64,000 bases of DNA. Source: CAVQND01 sp964653485 (GTDB lineage: Bacteria; Verrucomicrobiota; Verrucomicrobiia; Limisphaerales; UBA8199). Of the stretch, positions 34,484 to 43,080 are shown piece by piece. The notes under the pieces were generated by a model. It worked only from the letters and a program-made list of their open reading frames with translations. It was not told where the DNA came from and did no database searches. Made by a program: the position numbers and the translations under genes. The stretch's first letter is position 1; each line of letters begins with the position of its first letter. The DNA lies in NCBI GenBank assembly GCA_964653485.1, contig CAZZFF010000015.1, forward strand, positions 7,030-71,029, read 5' to 3'.

Positions 34484-34840
34484 CTAAGGGCGGACTTTAT
34501 CAAGGGTGCTTCGCTCTTTCAGGAAGGCCTGGTAAGCGTCGACCGGGACGCGCCAGAATTTGCGCCCCGCCGTGCCGATGTTGATGGCGTCCAGGGCGCC
34601 TTCCTCGATGAAGTCGCGCACGTGCTGCGATGTCACGCCGAGCCGCCGGGCGACCTGGTGGACCCGGAGCATCGCAGGCTCTGGAAGCGGCCCTCGCGGC
34701 AGTTCGGGGGGCAGAGCGCGGGCGCGCAGGCAGGTTGCCTGCGCCACGGGGGCGGGGACCGGGGCTCGTTGCGGCGCGGCGGGCGGCTTTGAGGGCCGCT
34801 GAAGGGCATGGGGGGTCTTCTGCTTGCTTGTCGCTTTCAT
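34484..34840 (-). CDS. Excisionase/MerR-like helix-turn-helix protein
   Basis: 118 aa from ATG at 34840. The N-terminal 55 residues are a Pro/Ala-rich, positively charged linker. The C-terminal part has a winged HTH: MLRVHQVARRLGVTSQHVRDFIEEGALDAINIG, then KFWRVPVDAYQAFLKE, which is the pattern of excisionase-family (helix_turn_helix_17-like) DNA-binding proteins. A ribosome site (GAAGGGA) precedes the ATG. Such proteins direct excision or gene activation in mobile elements. It follows the Gam-like gene by 17 bp. Confidence 0.75.
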   Translation of the reverse strand: MKATSKQKTPHALQRPSKPPAAPQRAPVPAPVAQATCLRARALPPELPRGPLPEPAMLRVHQVARRLGVTSQHVRDFIEEGALDAINIGTAGRKFWRVPVDAYQAFLKERSTLDKVRP

Positions 34841-34857
34841 ACGAGGTTCCCTTCGGG

Positions 34858-35544
34858 TCAACCGCGGTTGGTGGTGCTGGCTGTTTCAGGTTTGGGGCGG
34901 ATGAAGAACTGCTCGTCCTGGCAGAAGCGAATGCCCGCGGCCATGCACTGTTCGGGCGAGAGCTTCTCGCGGTCCGCCAGGAGCGCCTGCTTGTCGGGCT
35001 GCGGTTCGGGTTGTCTCACATAAGCGGCCGCCCAGGGGAGCCGCAAGAGCCGCCCCACGACCTCCTTCCACTTGACCTTCTTGCCGGCCGTTTCCACCCG
35101 CGGCGGCGTCAGCTCAAAGCCGAACTCGGCCAGGGTTGTCTCCCGGCTCTTCTTCGAGGCGAAGAGCGCCGCACGGTGGGCGATGCAGTAATCCTGGATG
35201 CCGGACTCGAATTCCGCGATTTCGTCGAGGAGATTGGAAACCGTCCGCTGGTGCCGCTGCTCGAGTTCCGCGGCCTCGGCGTCCTTGGCCGCCACCGCCT
35301 GCGTGTGCAATATGCGCTTTCGCACCACCGCGCCGATGGCGGCTTCCAGTCCTTCTGTGGAGTTGATCGTGAGTGTTTTCATGGTTTCATGCGGTCCTTC
35401 AAAACGGGGCAGTTCGTTGAGAATGGCCAGGCGGAGGGCCTCCGAGGGGGCGATGCCCGAGGCGGCGGCCACTTGGCGCAGCTTCTGGGCGTCCCCGGCG
35501 GGGAGGCGCACGCGGAGGCGAGATTTGGACCCGTGAAGGCTCAT
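34858..35544 (-). CDS. Ribbon-helix-helix + Mu Gam-like host-nuclease inhibitor
   Basis: 228 aa from ATG at 35544. Residues 1-45 look like a ribbon-helix-helix DNA-binding domain (SRLRVRLPAGDAQKLRQVAAASG). The remainder matches the Mu Gam family: EGLEAAIGAVVRKR, a long coiled segment with ELEQRHQRTVSNLLDEIAE, then ETTLAEFGFELTPPRVET and KKVKWKEVVGRLLRL. Mu Gam binds DNA ends and blocks RecBCD-like nucleases. If translation starts instead at ATG 35382 (MKTLTINS), the product is 174 aa, about the length of Mu Gam. No other phage gene lies within several kb; an excisionase-like HTH gene follows 17 bp later. The window also encodes an AddB-like subunit, a possible target. Confidence 0.75.
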   Translation of the reverse strand: MSLHGSKSRLRVRLPAGDAQKLRQVAAASGIAPSEALRLAILNELPRFEGPHETMKTLTINSTEGLEAAIGAVVRKRILHTQAVAAKDAEAAELEQRHQRTVSNLLDEIAEFESGIQDYCIAHRAALFASKKSRETTLAEFGFELTPPRVETAGKKVKWKEVVGRLLRLPWAAAYVRQPEPQPDKQALLADREKLSPEQCMAAGIRFCQDEQFFIRPKPETASTTNRG

Positions 35545-35663
35545 GCGCGATATTGTGTAGCAAACAGATGCAACTGTCAAGCGGGAATCTTGGATTTCTT
35601 TTGGCCGTGTTAACGGGACGAAGCGGAGAGAACCAAGAACCGATGTCCGGGTTCTGTTTGTTG

Positions 35664-36383
35664 TCAATCGCTTTTCGACGGCGCCGGGGGTTGGCTTGGG
35701 GAAAACCGCGCGATGCGTTTTTTGGCTTCAACGATTTCTTCGCGGGTCATCTTGCGTCTGACTTTGTCCCGTCTATCGAGGGCGTCGGTTTGTCCCTGGG
35801 CCGCGGCCAAGCTGAGCCATTTGAGGGCCTCGACGCGGTCAACGGGCAGACCGACGCCCAGGTCGTAGCGTTGGCCGAGATCGTATTGGGCCAGGGGCAT
35901 GCCTTGCTCGGCGGCCAGGCGGTACCAGCGGGCCGCCTCAGCCTGGTCCTGGGGAAACCCCCGGCCCGTTTCGTACATGAACGCCAGGCTGTATTGGGCC
36001 CGAGCGTTGCCCTGGCGGGCGGCTAGCTGGAACCAGGAACCGGCCTCGGCGAGGTTTTTGGGGACGCCTTGGCCTGCCTGGCACAGCTCTCCCAAGGCAG
36101 CCTGGGCATCCGCGTCGCCTTGTTCGGCGGCGCGCCGATACCATTTGGCCGCCTCGGCGTAGTTGGGGGCGACGCCTTCCCAGCGGGCGTAGGCCTCGCC
36201 CAGTTGCCACTGCGCCCGGGCGTCGCCAAGCTCGGCCCTGGCCCGGACGGCCTCGACATCGAGGGGCCGCGACGAGGGAGCGGGGCTGGGGCGCGAGGGG
36301 CGCGTTCCGATCACCGCCGCCACGAGAACAAGCGCGGCCAGGCAGAGGACCAGGATGCCGACTGGACCGATCCATGTTTTCAT
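35664..36383 (-). CDS. Sel1-like repeat protein
   Basis: 239 aa. One N-terminal membrane helix (LVLCLAALVLVAAVIG) anchors the protein, followed by about five Sel1-like repeats of roughly 36 residues (for example AQWQLGEAYARWEGVAPNY, then AEAAKWYRRAAEQGDADAQAALG). The C-terminus ends KTKMTREEIVEAKKRI-like text: RRKMTREEIVEAKKRIA. Sel1 repeats form protein-interaction solenoids. It follows the lipoprotein and pseudopilin genes on the same strand and may be part of the same unit. Confidence 0.85.
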   Translation of the reverse strand: MKTWIGPVGILVLCLAALVLVAAVIGTRPSRPSPAPSSRPLDVEAVRARAELGDARAQWQLGEAYARWEGVAPNYAEAAKWYRRAAEQGDADAQAALGELCQAGQGVPKNLAEAGSWFQLAARQGNARAQYSLAFMYETGRGFPQDQAEAARWYRLAAEQGMPLAQYDLGQRYDLGVGLPVDRVEALKWLSLAAAQGQTDALDRRDKVRRKMTREEIVEAKKRIARFSPSQPPAPSKSD

Positions 36384-36400
36384 CGGGGCGGTCTATGCGT

Positions 36401-36781
36401 CTACCTGGTGAGGCGGCGGAGTTTGAGGGCGGCGGCGGCCTCGGGGTCGCCTTGGGCCTGCGAGGCTTGGAGCAGTCCGGTGACGGTTAGGAGGGCGCGG
36501 GCGGCCAGCAGGCGCTGCGGCTTGGTCTGGCCCGGGAGCTTGCAGAGGGCCTGGACTTCCTGGTAGGCGGCAGGGTTGTCTTTTGCCTGTAGCGCGGCGG
36601 TGATGCGGCCGATGGCGTCTCTGACCTCGGGCCTGGCGTTGCTGAAGGCTCTTTCCATCTCGGCCGGGATTTGCTCGGCCGCAAGGGGCGGCAGAGGGGC
36701 GGGACTTCGGCCGCAACCGGCGGGTCCGAGGAGGGTCAGGCTGACGAGGAGCCAGATCGGGCTGAGAAGCCGGCTGTTCAT
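36401..36781 (-). CDS. Small lipoprotein
   Basis: 126 aa with a lipoprotein signal: hydrophobic core LLSPIWLLVSLTLLG and lipobox PAGC at Cys23. The mature part is helical and Ala/Gln-rich, with no known domain (AAEQIPAEMERAFSNARPE). It lies between the pseudopilin gene and the Sel1 gene with short gaps, so they are probably cotranscribed. Function unknown. Confidence 0.75.
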   Translation of the reverse strand: MNSRLLSPIWLLVSLTLLGPAGCGRSPAPLPPLAAEQIPAEMERAFSNARPEVRDAIGRITAALQAKDNPAAYQEVQALCKLPGQTKPQRLLAARALLTVTGLLQASQAQGDPEAAAALKLRRLTR

Positions 36782-36807
36782 GGAATTGGAGTTGGATCGG
36801 CTGGCGG

Positions 36808-37647
36808 CTAAAACTGCGGCATCCGGACGGGGACTTCGCCGGTGTACCAGCGATAATCATAACCAATAGTGCGCCGGACTTTTTTGAGTTTGGAGATATT
36901 GCCCGGGAGCCAGAGGGTATTGCACTTTGAGTTGTGGCGCCACCAGCCGCTCAAAAGGTCGACGCCGGGATAGAGGGTCTGCAAGTAGCTCTCGTTGTCC
37001 CATTGGGTCAGTATTTCGCTTTCGCCCGGGAAGAGGCCCAAGGAGTCGTCGTCGCCTTCCATCCTTTGTTCGGTGGCATCCTGGCAGAGGATCGTGCTTT
37101 GGGGACTCAGGTAGCGGGTGGTCTTCATCTGTCCGGTGGCGCGGGAGCCATACTGGGTTCCGGGCCCGGTGTAGGGATCGGTGAGGTATTGGCACACGCC
37201 GTAGGTGGAGTTGGCCCAAAAGGAGTGCGGATAGAAGAGCCCGCCGTCGTGCCATTCGTCCACGACCTTGCCATCCGGGCAGCCGAATAACTTCTGGCTT
37301 CCCGCGAAGTAGGCATAGAAGCCGAGCGCCCAGTAGGCGTTATCGTCGTTGGCCGCCAGGAGGACGGTTGAGTTCGGATTGGCGGTCCACTCGCCTCCGT
37401 TTTCCATGGTGCCGTTCGCATCGCAGTAAAAGGTGTCTTTGTTGTCATCGGCATATTGCTTGGTGGCGAGGCTGATCTGATGGAGGTTGCTGATGCATTG
37501 GGCGCACTTGGCCGCCTCCTTGGCCCTGCTCAGGGCCGGGAGGAGCATCGAGGCCAGGATGCCGATGATGGCGATGACCACCAGCAGCTCAATGAGCGTA
37601 AAGCCGGCCGGTGGCTTGGAGGCTGGGAATAAACATCTTGTCTTCAT
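36808..37647 (-). CDS. Prepilin-like secreted protein (pseudopilin, G2 type)
   Basis: 279 aa from ATG at 37647. The N-terminus is a type IV prepilin signal: after a short charged start, GFTLIELLVVIAIIGILASMLLP with the Gly/Phe cleavage site and Glu5. The rest is typical of the large G2-like/DUF1559-like secreted proteins found in Planctomycetes and Verrucomicrobiota, with a Cys pair (CAQC) soon after the helix. It probably is exported and perhaps surface-assembled via a type II/IV-like machinery; the ExeA/GspB pair and PilT elsewhere are candidate partners. The upstream GTG (37656) could also start it. Confidence 0.88.
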   Translation of the reverse strand: MKTRCLFPASKPPAGFTLIELLVVIAIIGILASMLLPALSRAKEAAKCAQCISNLHQISLATKQYADDNKDTFYCDANGTMENGGEWTANPNSTVLLAANDDNAYWALGFYAYFAGSQKLFGCPDGKVVDEWHDGGLFYPHSFWANSTYGVCQYLTDPYTGPGTQYGSRATGQMKTTRYLSPQSTILCQDATEQRMEGDDDSLGLFPGESEILTQWDNESYLQTLYPGVDLLSGWWRHNSKCNTLWLPGNISKLKKVRRTIGYDYRWYTGEVPVRMPQF

Positions 37648-37694
37648 CGTGAGCACTCATACAGCTATACGATGGCGGCGCAGTGCCGGCAGTG

Positions 37695-38858
37695 TCACAT
37701 TTCTGAAACGGCCTTTGCAGGCCCGGCGCATCCCATTTCAAGGATGGCCGTGTGCAGGGCGTGAACGAGTTGTTCGATGTCCCGGGGGAAGAGCCGCCCG
37801 ATCGTGCCGATGCGGAAGGTGTTCGCCTCCGTCAGCTTGCCGGGATAGATGATGAAGCCGCGGTCGCTCAGTTTCCGGTAGAGGGTCTCGAAAGAGAACC
37901 GCGGGTCTGCGGGGTACTTGAAAGCGGTGATGATGAAGCTTTGGACGGCGGGGTCGAGGTAGGGTTGGAAGCCGAGGTCTCTCATCCCGGCCAGGAGCAC
38001 GTCGTGATTTTGGCGATAGCGGGCGCCGCGCGCGGGGATGCCGCCCTCCTGGTCCAATTCTCTGAGGGCCTGGTCGAAGGCCACGAGGACGTGGGTGGGA
38101 GGGGTAAAGCGGAACTGGCCGTTCTTATCGAAACCGTTGAGCTGGCCGAGGAGGTCGAGGCTCAGGCTGCGGGCAAACCCAGCGCAGGCAGCGAGCACTT
38201 TGCGGCGGCAGATGACGAAGCAAAAGCCGGGCACGCCCTCGACGCATTTGTTGGCGGAGGAGACCAGGAAGTCAATGCCGCAAGCGCTGAAGTCGATGGG
38301 TATCGCCCCGAAGCTGCTCATGGCATCGACGACGAAGATTTTGCCGTGGCGCGTGGCGACGCGGCCGAGGCTTTCGATGGGGTTGAGGATGCCCGTGGTG
38401 GTCTCGCAATGGACAACGGCAACGTGCGTCACTCGCGGGTCTTGGGTGAGCAGTTGGTCCAGGGCGGAGGCGTCGGCGGGGGTGTCGGCGGGGGTGCGGA
38501 GCACGGCGTGGGCAATCCTGGCGTGGCGAAGAATCTGGACGATGCGCTCGCCGTAGGCGCCGTTGGCCAGAACGGCGACCTTGCCTTCGGGGGGAACGCA
38601 GGTTTGGAAGACCGCTTCGACGCCGAAGGTCCCGCTGCCCTGCAGTAGGACGGCTTCCCACCCGGCATCAGGGGAAAGGCCGGCCAGGGTCAGCAACCGC
38701 TCGCGCAGGCCAACGACCAGGGCGTTGAACTCGGAATCCCACGAGCCGGCGTCGTGCAGCATCGCCTGCTTGACGCTGAGGCTGGTCGTCAGCGGTCCGG
38801 GTGTGAAGAGCAGTTTGTCGCGTGAGGCCGGGGGTGGGTTGATCGAGGGCGTTGTCAT
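37695..38858 (-). CDS. phnW: 2-aminoethylphosphonate-pyruvate transaminase
   Basis: 387 aa, class V PLP aminotransferase. Key blocks: KLLFTPGPLTTS (start), VVDAMSSFG, then the PLP Lys in SSANKCVEGVPGF, and GQFRFTPPTHVLVAF, all typical of PhnW. It converts 2-aminoethylphosphonate plus pyruvate to phosphonoacetaldehyde plus alanine. The start overlaps the upstream OPA transporter's stop by four bases (ATGA), so uptake and transamination are coupled. No phnX or phnA/Y follows, so the phosphonoacetaldehyde step must be encoded elsewhere. Motifs favour PhnW over serine-glyoxylate aminotransferases. Confidence 0.9.
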   Translation of the reverse strand: MTTPSINPPPASRDKLLFTPGPLTTSLSVKQAMLHDAGSWDSEFNALVVGLRERLLTLAGLSPDAGWEAVLLQGSGTFGVEAVFQTCVPPEGKVAVLANGAYGERIVQILRHARIAHAVLRTPADTPADASALDQLLTQDPRVTHVAVVHCETTTGILNPIESLGRVATRHGKIFVVDAMSSFGAIPIDFSACGIDFLVSSANKCVEGVPGFCFVICRRKVLAACAGFARSLSLDLLGQLNGFDKNGQFRFTPPTHVLVAFDQALRELDQEGGIPARGARYRQNHDVLLAGMRDLGFQPYLDPAVQSFIITAFKYPADPRFSFETLYRKLSDRGFIIYPGKLTEANTFRIGTIGRLFPRDIEQLVHALHTAILEMGCAGPAKAVSEM

Positions 38859-40156
38859 TGATTTTCAGATGCGACCGGAAAAGGGCCGGCGGGTTGGACG
38901 GAGGGGCCAATCAGCGCCGGGGGTGGTTTGGCGTAAAGCAGGAAGCAGGTCAGGGCGGACACCAACGTGAGGGCCGCCATGACCTGGAAGCCCAAGGTGT
39001 ACCCCCCAAGCATGAGCAGTTTGCCGAAGCAAACCCCGGAGAGGAATCCCGCGACATAGCCGACCCCGTCGACCAGCCCAGCCACCGTGGCGGTAAACTC
39101 CCCGCCTCGGACTTCGACGGCCAGCACACCGGAGAGGAGGCTGTATGGGCCGTAAACGAGGAACCCGATGGCGCCAACGCCGGCGGCCATGACCCCGGGG
39201 CCGAGGTGGAAGAACTTGGGCAAGGCCGCCAAGAGGAGTGCCAAAAGGCCGAGCTCCGCCGCCAGCAGGCCCCTTCGGGCCGCGATGCTTAGGCGGCCGT
39301 AAATCCAGCCCATGAGCAGGATGCCCGCGACGCCGCACAGATCGAAGCGCGTCGAAAGGAGGGCCGCTCCTGAAACGGACACCTGGTTGCCGCCCTCGGT
39401 GCGCAGGAAATCCACGGTCCAAAAATTGAACGTCTCCCGCAGGAGGGTCAGGGTAAAGCTCAACGCCAGGACGGCGAGGAAGCCTCGGTCCCGAAACAGT
39501 TCGACCACGTGCCGGAACTGGAAACGCGGGCTCTTGCCGGAGACGCCGGGCGGCGGGCCCGGCTTTCGGTTGCGCAGGAGCACCCATCCGCAGACCAGCG
39601 CCAGGACGAGGAGCACCAACGAGGGCAACGCCAGCAGCGCCGGCAGGGATTCGTGGGTCAAGCGGGCGACCAGGCCGGCGAAGGACGAGGCCAAGGCGCC
39701 GCCAAACACGTAGCTCAACGAGAGCAAGCCGCAGGCGAAGGCCATTGTCTTGGGCGCGAACCATTCGGGCACCAGCTTGACCATCGCGCCCCAACTCGCC
39801 GAACCGAACAGCCTGTTGGTGCTGTAGAGGACGGCCAGCATCAGCAGGGAGGGGGCCAAGGCCCCGGCTGCGCCAAAGAGCGCCACCAGGACCATTGAGC
39901 CGAGCAGGGAGGCGCGCCCGCCGACGCGATCGGTGACGGGTCCCCAAAAGAACTTTCCGAATGCATAGGCAAAGGTCCCGGCGCTCTCGATGACGCCGAC
40001 CTGGCTCTTAGTGAGGCCCCAGGTTCTTTGGAGGACCGGCACGGCCACCGAGAGGTTCTTGCGGCAGAGGTACACGCCGATGTAGGCAACGACGATGGTG
40101 CCGAGCAAGGCATAAGCACGGACTGGCCGGGGCGTTGACTCTGGTTGCGATCCCAC
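38855..40156 (-). CDS. OPA/GlpT-like MFS transporter
   Basis: 433 aa, about twelve helices. Features: VVAYIGVYLCRKNLSVAVPVL at helix 1, typical of organophosphate:phosphate antiporters; WGPVTDRVGGRASLLGS as MFS signature; RLFGSASWGAMVKLVPEWF in helix 4-5. GlpT relatives carry glycerol-3-phosphate, hexose-6-phosphate or phosphonates in exchange for Pi. Placement between a phosphoesterase gene (9 bp upstream) and phnW suggests it takes up 2-aminoethylphosphonate or a related compound; that is inference. Confidence 0.88.
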   Translation of the reverse strand: MGSQPESTPRPVRAYALLGTIVVAYIGVYLCRKNLSVAVPVLQRTWGLTKSQVGVIESAGTFAYAFGKFFWGPVTDRVGGRASLLGSMVLVALFGAAGALAPSLLMLAVLYSTNRLFGSASWGAMVKLVPEWFAPKTMAFACGLLSLSYVFGGALASSFAGLVARLTHESLPALLALPSLVLLVLALVCGWVLLRNRKPGPPPGVSGKSPRFQFRHVVELFRDRGFLAVLALSFTLTLLRETFNFWTVDFLRTEGGNQVSVSGAALLSTRFDLCGVAGILLMGWIYGRLSIAARRGLLAAELGLLALLLAALPKFFHLGPGVMAAGVGAIGFLVYGPYSLLSGVLAVEVRGGEFTATVAGLVDGVGYVAGFLSGVCFGKLLMLGGYTLGFQVMAALTLVSALTCFLLYAKPPPALIGPSVQPAGPFPVASENQ

Positions 40157-40165
40157 AACAGGTTG

Positions 40166-42889
40166 TCAATCGTTGTCCGTCTCCTGAGCGGCCCAGGCCG
40201 GGTATGGCGCCCGCGAGCCTTTCATGGCGTGCCACAAAATCCGGTTCAGCAGGTCTTCGGGACATTGGTCGGGCTTTCGGAGCGGCAAGCGGGCCGAGGC
40301 GTATGCCTGCCTGCGCAGGAGGGGATCGGCGATCTTCTTCGGCTCCGGATTCATCTTGTCGAGGGGGATGTTGTTCTTGAGCGCGACGAATGGCGTCAGG
40401 TCGGGCCTCTCGGTGAAGCAATCGGACATCGGGGCGGCGGTTGCGTCCATTTGGTTGGCCGGGGGCAGGCCGAGGATGAGTTCGATGGTGCGCAGGACGC
40501 TGGTTTGATTGTACTGGACGCTGACGACGGCGCGGCGTTTGGCGTAGGGGCTGATGACGTAGGCGGTCGTGCGGTAGCCGCTCACATGGTCCCAGCCGGA
40601 CTGGGGGTCGTCCTCGATGGCCAGGATGCAGGTCTGGCTCCAAAAGCGGCTGTGGCTGATGGCCTCGACGATTTGGCCGAAGGCGAGGTCATTGTCGGCC
40701 ACCTGCGCGGCGGGCGTGGGGGAACCCGCGCTGGTGCCGCTGGTGTGATCATTGGGCAGGCAGATAATCGTCAGGCCCGGAAAATCGCCTGTCTGCTCGA
40801 ACTGTTTGAGTTCCTTGATGAACTGCGCCGCGCGGAACACGTCGGGCACCGCCAGGTCCCAGCCGACGGTGTTGGTGGCCAAATAAGGGCGCAAGGAGGC
40901 GATTCCCGGCTCGCTGCACAGGTTGATGGTTTGCGTGCCGTCCACGAACTCGCGATAGTGATCCAGGAACTTCAACTCGGCTTTGCGCGATGTGTCCTTC
41001 CAGGACTTTCGCGTGATGGCGAACTCGCCATAGTCGCGCAGGGAAATGCCGTGCGCGATGGCGTTGTCCCAGATAAACCCGGCCGGCGAGTAGGCCATCG
41101 CGTCGACGTCGTCGTCTTCCATCCCGTCGGGATAGCTGCGGGGGAATCCGGCGAAGGATTTCTCCATGTAATCGGTGGCGAATCCGCTTGCGGCCCATTG
41201 GTGGCCGTCCGAGCTGCAGATGCCGGAACAGTAGGTGTTGTCCAGCAGCACGAAGTCGCGAACGAATTTGTGCTGATTGGGGGTGATGGCTTCGCCAAAG
41301 ACGCACAGGTCCGCGTCGCCGTTGCCTTCCTTGACGTCGCCGAGCACCTGGTCGTAGGTGCGGTTTTCCTTGATGATGTAAACCACGTGTTTGAACACGC
41401 TGGGCTCGCCGACTCGGTCGGGGACGGGGCGCGGGGCTTGGCCGGGGCGGGGGGGCAGGCTGGCTTGGGCCAGGCGCGGGTAACGCATGTTCGCCAGCGC
41501 ACGCGCGGTGAGCGAGGCCAACTCCGCCGCGCCAGGCTCATGCACCAGCGACAGAGAACCGTAATACTGGTGGGAGTTGAATTCGGGCCGGCCGTCGGAC
41601 TTCCGGGGTCGTCCAGGGCCGATGCCCTTGATGTTGGCGACGTAGAGGCTTTTCCGGGGGGCGTCATAGACGATGGCGCCGGGGAACCAGCCCACCGGGA
41701 CGAGGCCCTTCAACTTGGACTTGCCGGGCGCGAACGCGACGACGGCCACGGCGTTTTGGGTGCCGTTGCACACGAAGAGCGTCTTGCCGGATGAAGAGAA
41801 GGCCAGCGCGTTGGGGCTGGCGCCGAAGAGGTCCGCGGGATTCTGGCGCGCGCAGATCGTCTCCACGACCCGCTCGCTCCGGGTATCGATGACGCTCAGG
41901 GTGTCGCTGCCGGCGTTGGCCACGACCAGATAACGGCCGTTGGGCGACAAGGCCATTGCCGAGGCGTGCAGCCCCGTGAGGATTTCGCACTTCGCCTGGC
42001 GGGCTTGGGAATCCTGCCGGGGCTCGGTCTGCGGATTGGCGAGATCGATCACCGTCACCGAGCCTTCGCTCGCGATGTGCCGCACGGGGTCCACGCGCAC
42101 AACGGTGCCGCGTCCCGCCGGGCCGGTGACGCTGTCAGCGTCGGGCCTGCGTCCGCCCCAGTTGCTCACCCAGGCCCTGCCGCCGGCGAGGACAACGTCG
42201 TAAGGCTCGACGCCGGTGTCCCAGAGGCGCAGCACGGTCCCGGTCGCCGCATCCAACTCGGCAAGCCGGTTCGACAGGTTCAACACGACGTAGAGCCGCC
42301 GGCCGTCGCGCGAAAAGGCGAGTCCGGCCGGGATGTCGGCGGCGCGGCGCGGGGCATTGGCCGGGGGCAGGGGCATCGAGAACAAGCCGGCCACCTCGCC
42401 GCCGGGGCCGACGCTGAAGACCTTGATGCTGCCGTTCGCGTTCGCCAGATAGAGCCTGGCGCCGTCCGGGGAGAAGACCAGCCCCGTGAAGCTGACCTGT
42501 CCTTCTTTATCGGGCTTTAGGATGTGGGCCGAGACGGCGTCCGGGGTGGCCTCCGGGCCGGGCTCTGCCGGCAAAGGAACATGCTGGAGAATCCGCCCCG
42601 TCTGCGGGTCCACCACAACGATCTCGTGGGTCTTGCCGGCCGCCACGAGGAGCCGTCCGTCCGGGCTGAGGGCCAGGGCCTGGGGACGCATCTCAGGCAA
42701 GTCGAGCGTTTGGCCGGCGGGCAGCACGAGCTGATTTACCGGGGTGACGACCAGCCCGGCGCTGTTGCGCCCGACCGGTTCACCGAGGGCCGAATCCGGC
42801 GACGGGTCGCCCGCCAGACAGGGAACGGCAAGCATCGCCACCCAAAGCAAACACAGGCGGCGGCAAGACGTTGCAAAGGTGCTTTTCAT
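40166..42889 (-). CDS. Exported YVTN beta-propeller + phosphoesterase (PF04185 type)
   Basis: 907 aa. A signal peptide (RLCLLWVAMLAVPCLAG) precedes a seven-bladed YVTN-type propeller (LALSPDGRLLVAAGKTHEI, FSPDGARLYLANANG, FSRDGRRLYVVLNLSNR, up to about residue 450). The C-terminal half is a phosphoesterase domain: VVYIIKENRTYDQVLGD at the metal-site start, SSDGHQWAASGFATDY, IICLPNDHTSGT, and ILAIEDDPQSGWDHV, all typical of the PF04185 (phospholipase C/acid phosphatase) family. It probably cleaves phosphoesters outside the cytoplasm. It is the first gene of a probable operon with the OPA transporter and phnW. A substrate that would yield 2-aminoethylphosphonate (for example phosphonolipid headgroups) is a plausible hypothesis. 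Confidence 0.9.
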   Translation of the reverse strand: MKSTFATSCRRLCLLWVAMLAVPCLAGDPSPDSALGEPVGRNSAGLVVTPVNQLVLPAGQTLDLPEMRPQALALSPDGRLLVAAGKTHEIVVVDPQTGRILQHVPLPAEPGPEATPDAVSAHILKPDKEGQVSFTGLVFSPDGARLYLANANGSIKVFSVGPGGEVAGLFSMPLPPANAPRRAADIPAGLAFSRDGRRLYVVLNLSNRLAELDAATGTVLRLWDTGVEPYDVVLAGGRAWVSNWGGRRPDADSVTGPAGRGTVVRVDPVRHIASEGSVTVIDLANPQTEPRQDSQARQAKCEILTGLHASAMALSPNGRYLVVANAGSDTLSVIDTRSERVVETICARQNPADLFGASPNALAFSSSGKTLFVCNGTQNAVAVVAFAPGKSKLKGLVPVGWFPGAIVYDAPRKSLYVANIKGIGPGRPRKSDGRPEFNSHQYYGSLSLVHEPGAAELASLTARALANMRYPRLAQASLPPRPGQAPRPVPDRVGEPSVFKHVVYIIKENRTYDQVLGDVKEGNGDADLCVFGEAITPNQHKFVRDFVLLDNTYCSGICSSDGHQWAASGFATDYMEKSFAGFPRSYPDGMEDDDVDAMAYSPAGFIWDNAIAHGISLRDYGEFAITRKSWKDTSRKAELKFLDHYREFVDGTQTINLCSEPGIASLRPYLATNTVGWDLAVPDVFRAAQFIKELKQFEQTGDFPGLTIICLPNDHTSGTSAGSPTPAAQVADNDLAFGQIVEAISHSRFWSQTCILAIEDDPQSGWDHVSGYRTTAYVISPYAKRRAVVSVQYNQTSVLRTIELILGLPPANQMDATAAPMSDCFTERPDLTPFVALKNNIPLDKMNPEPKKIADPLLRRQAYASARLPLRKPDQCPEDLLNRILWHAMKGSRAPYPAWAAQETDND

Positions 42890-42922
42890 GGTTTTTACGA
42901 CACAGAAATAGCCGGCAAAGAG

Positions 42923-43033
42923 TAAGGGCTGCGCCCCGACGAATCAAAGGCAGAACGGTGACAATTTGGTGACGGAGCGCGGCGGTGGACACAGCGGTCT
43001 CGTGGAGTGCGCCGGCAGAGCAAAGCGGCGACG
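42923..43033 (-). repeat. 111-bp interspersed repeat, copy B
   Basis: The reverse complement matches 20511-20621 across 111 bp with few differences. The copy begins 34 bp upstream of the phosphoesterase gene's ATG, so the operon promoter may overlap it. Confidence 0.85.
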
Positions 43034-43080
43034 GCGCGGGCCAGAGTCATGGCGCTGCCCTGATACTCCTTAACCTCCCA

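Noticed and set aside
35382..35544. RHH part as a separate upstream gene
   Set aside because: It is in the same frame as Gam with no stop between them; a separate translation start for Gam remains possible and is noted.
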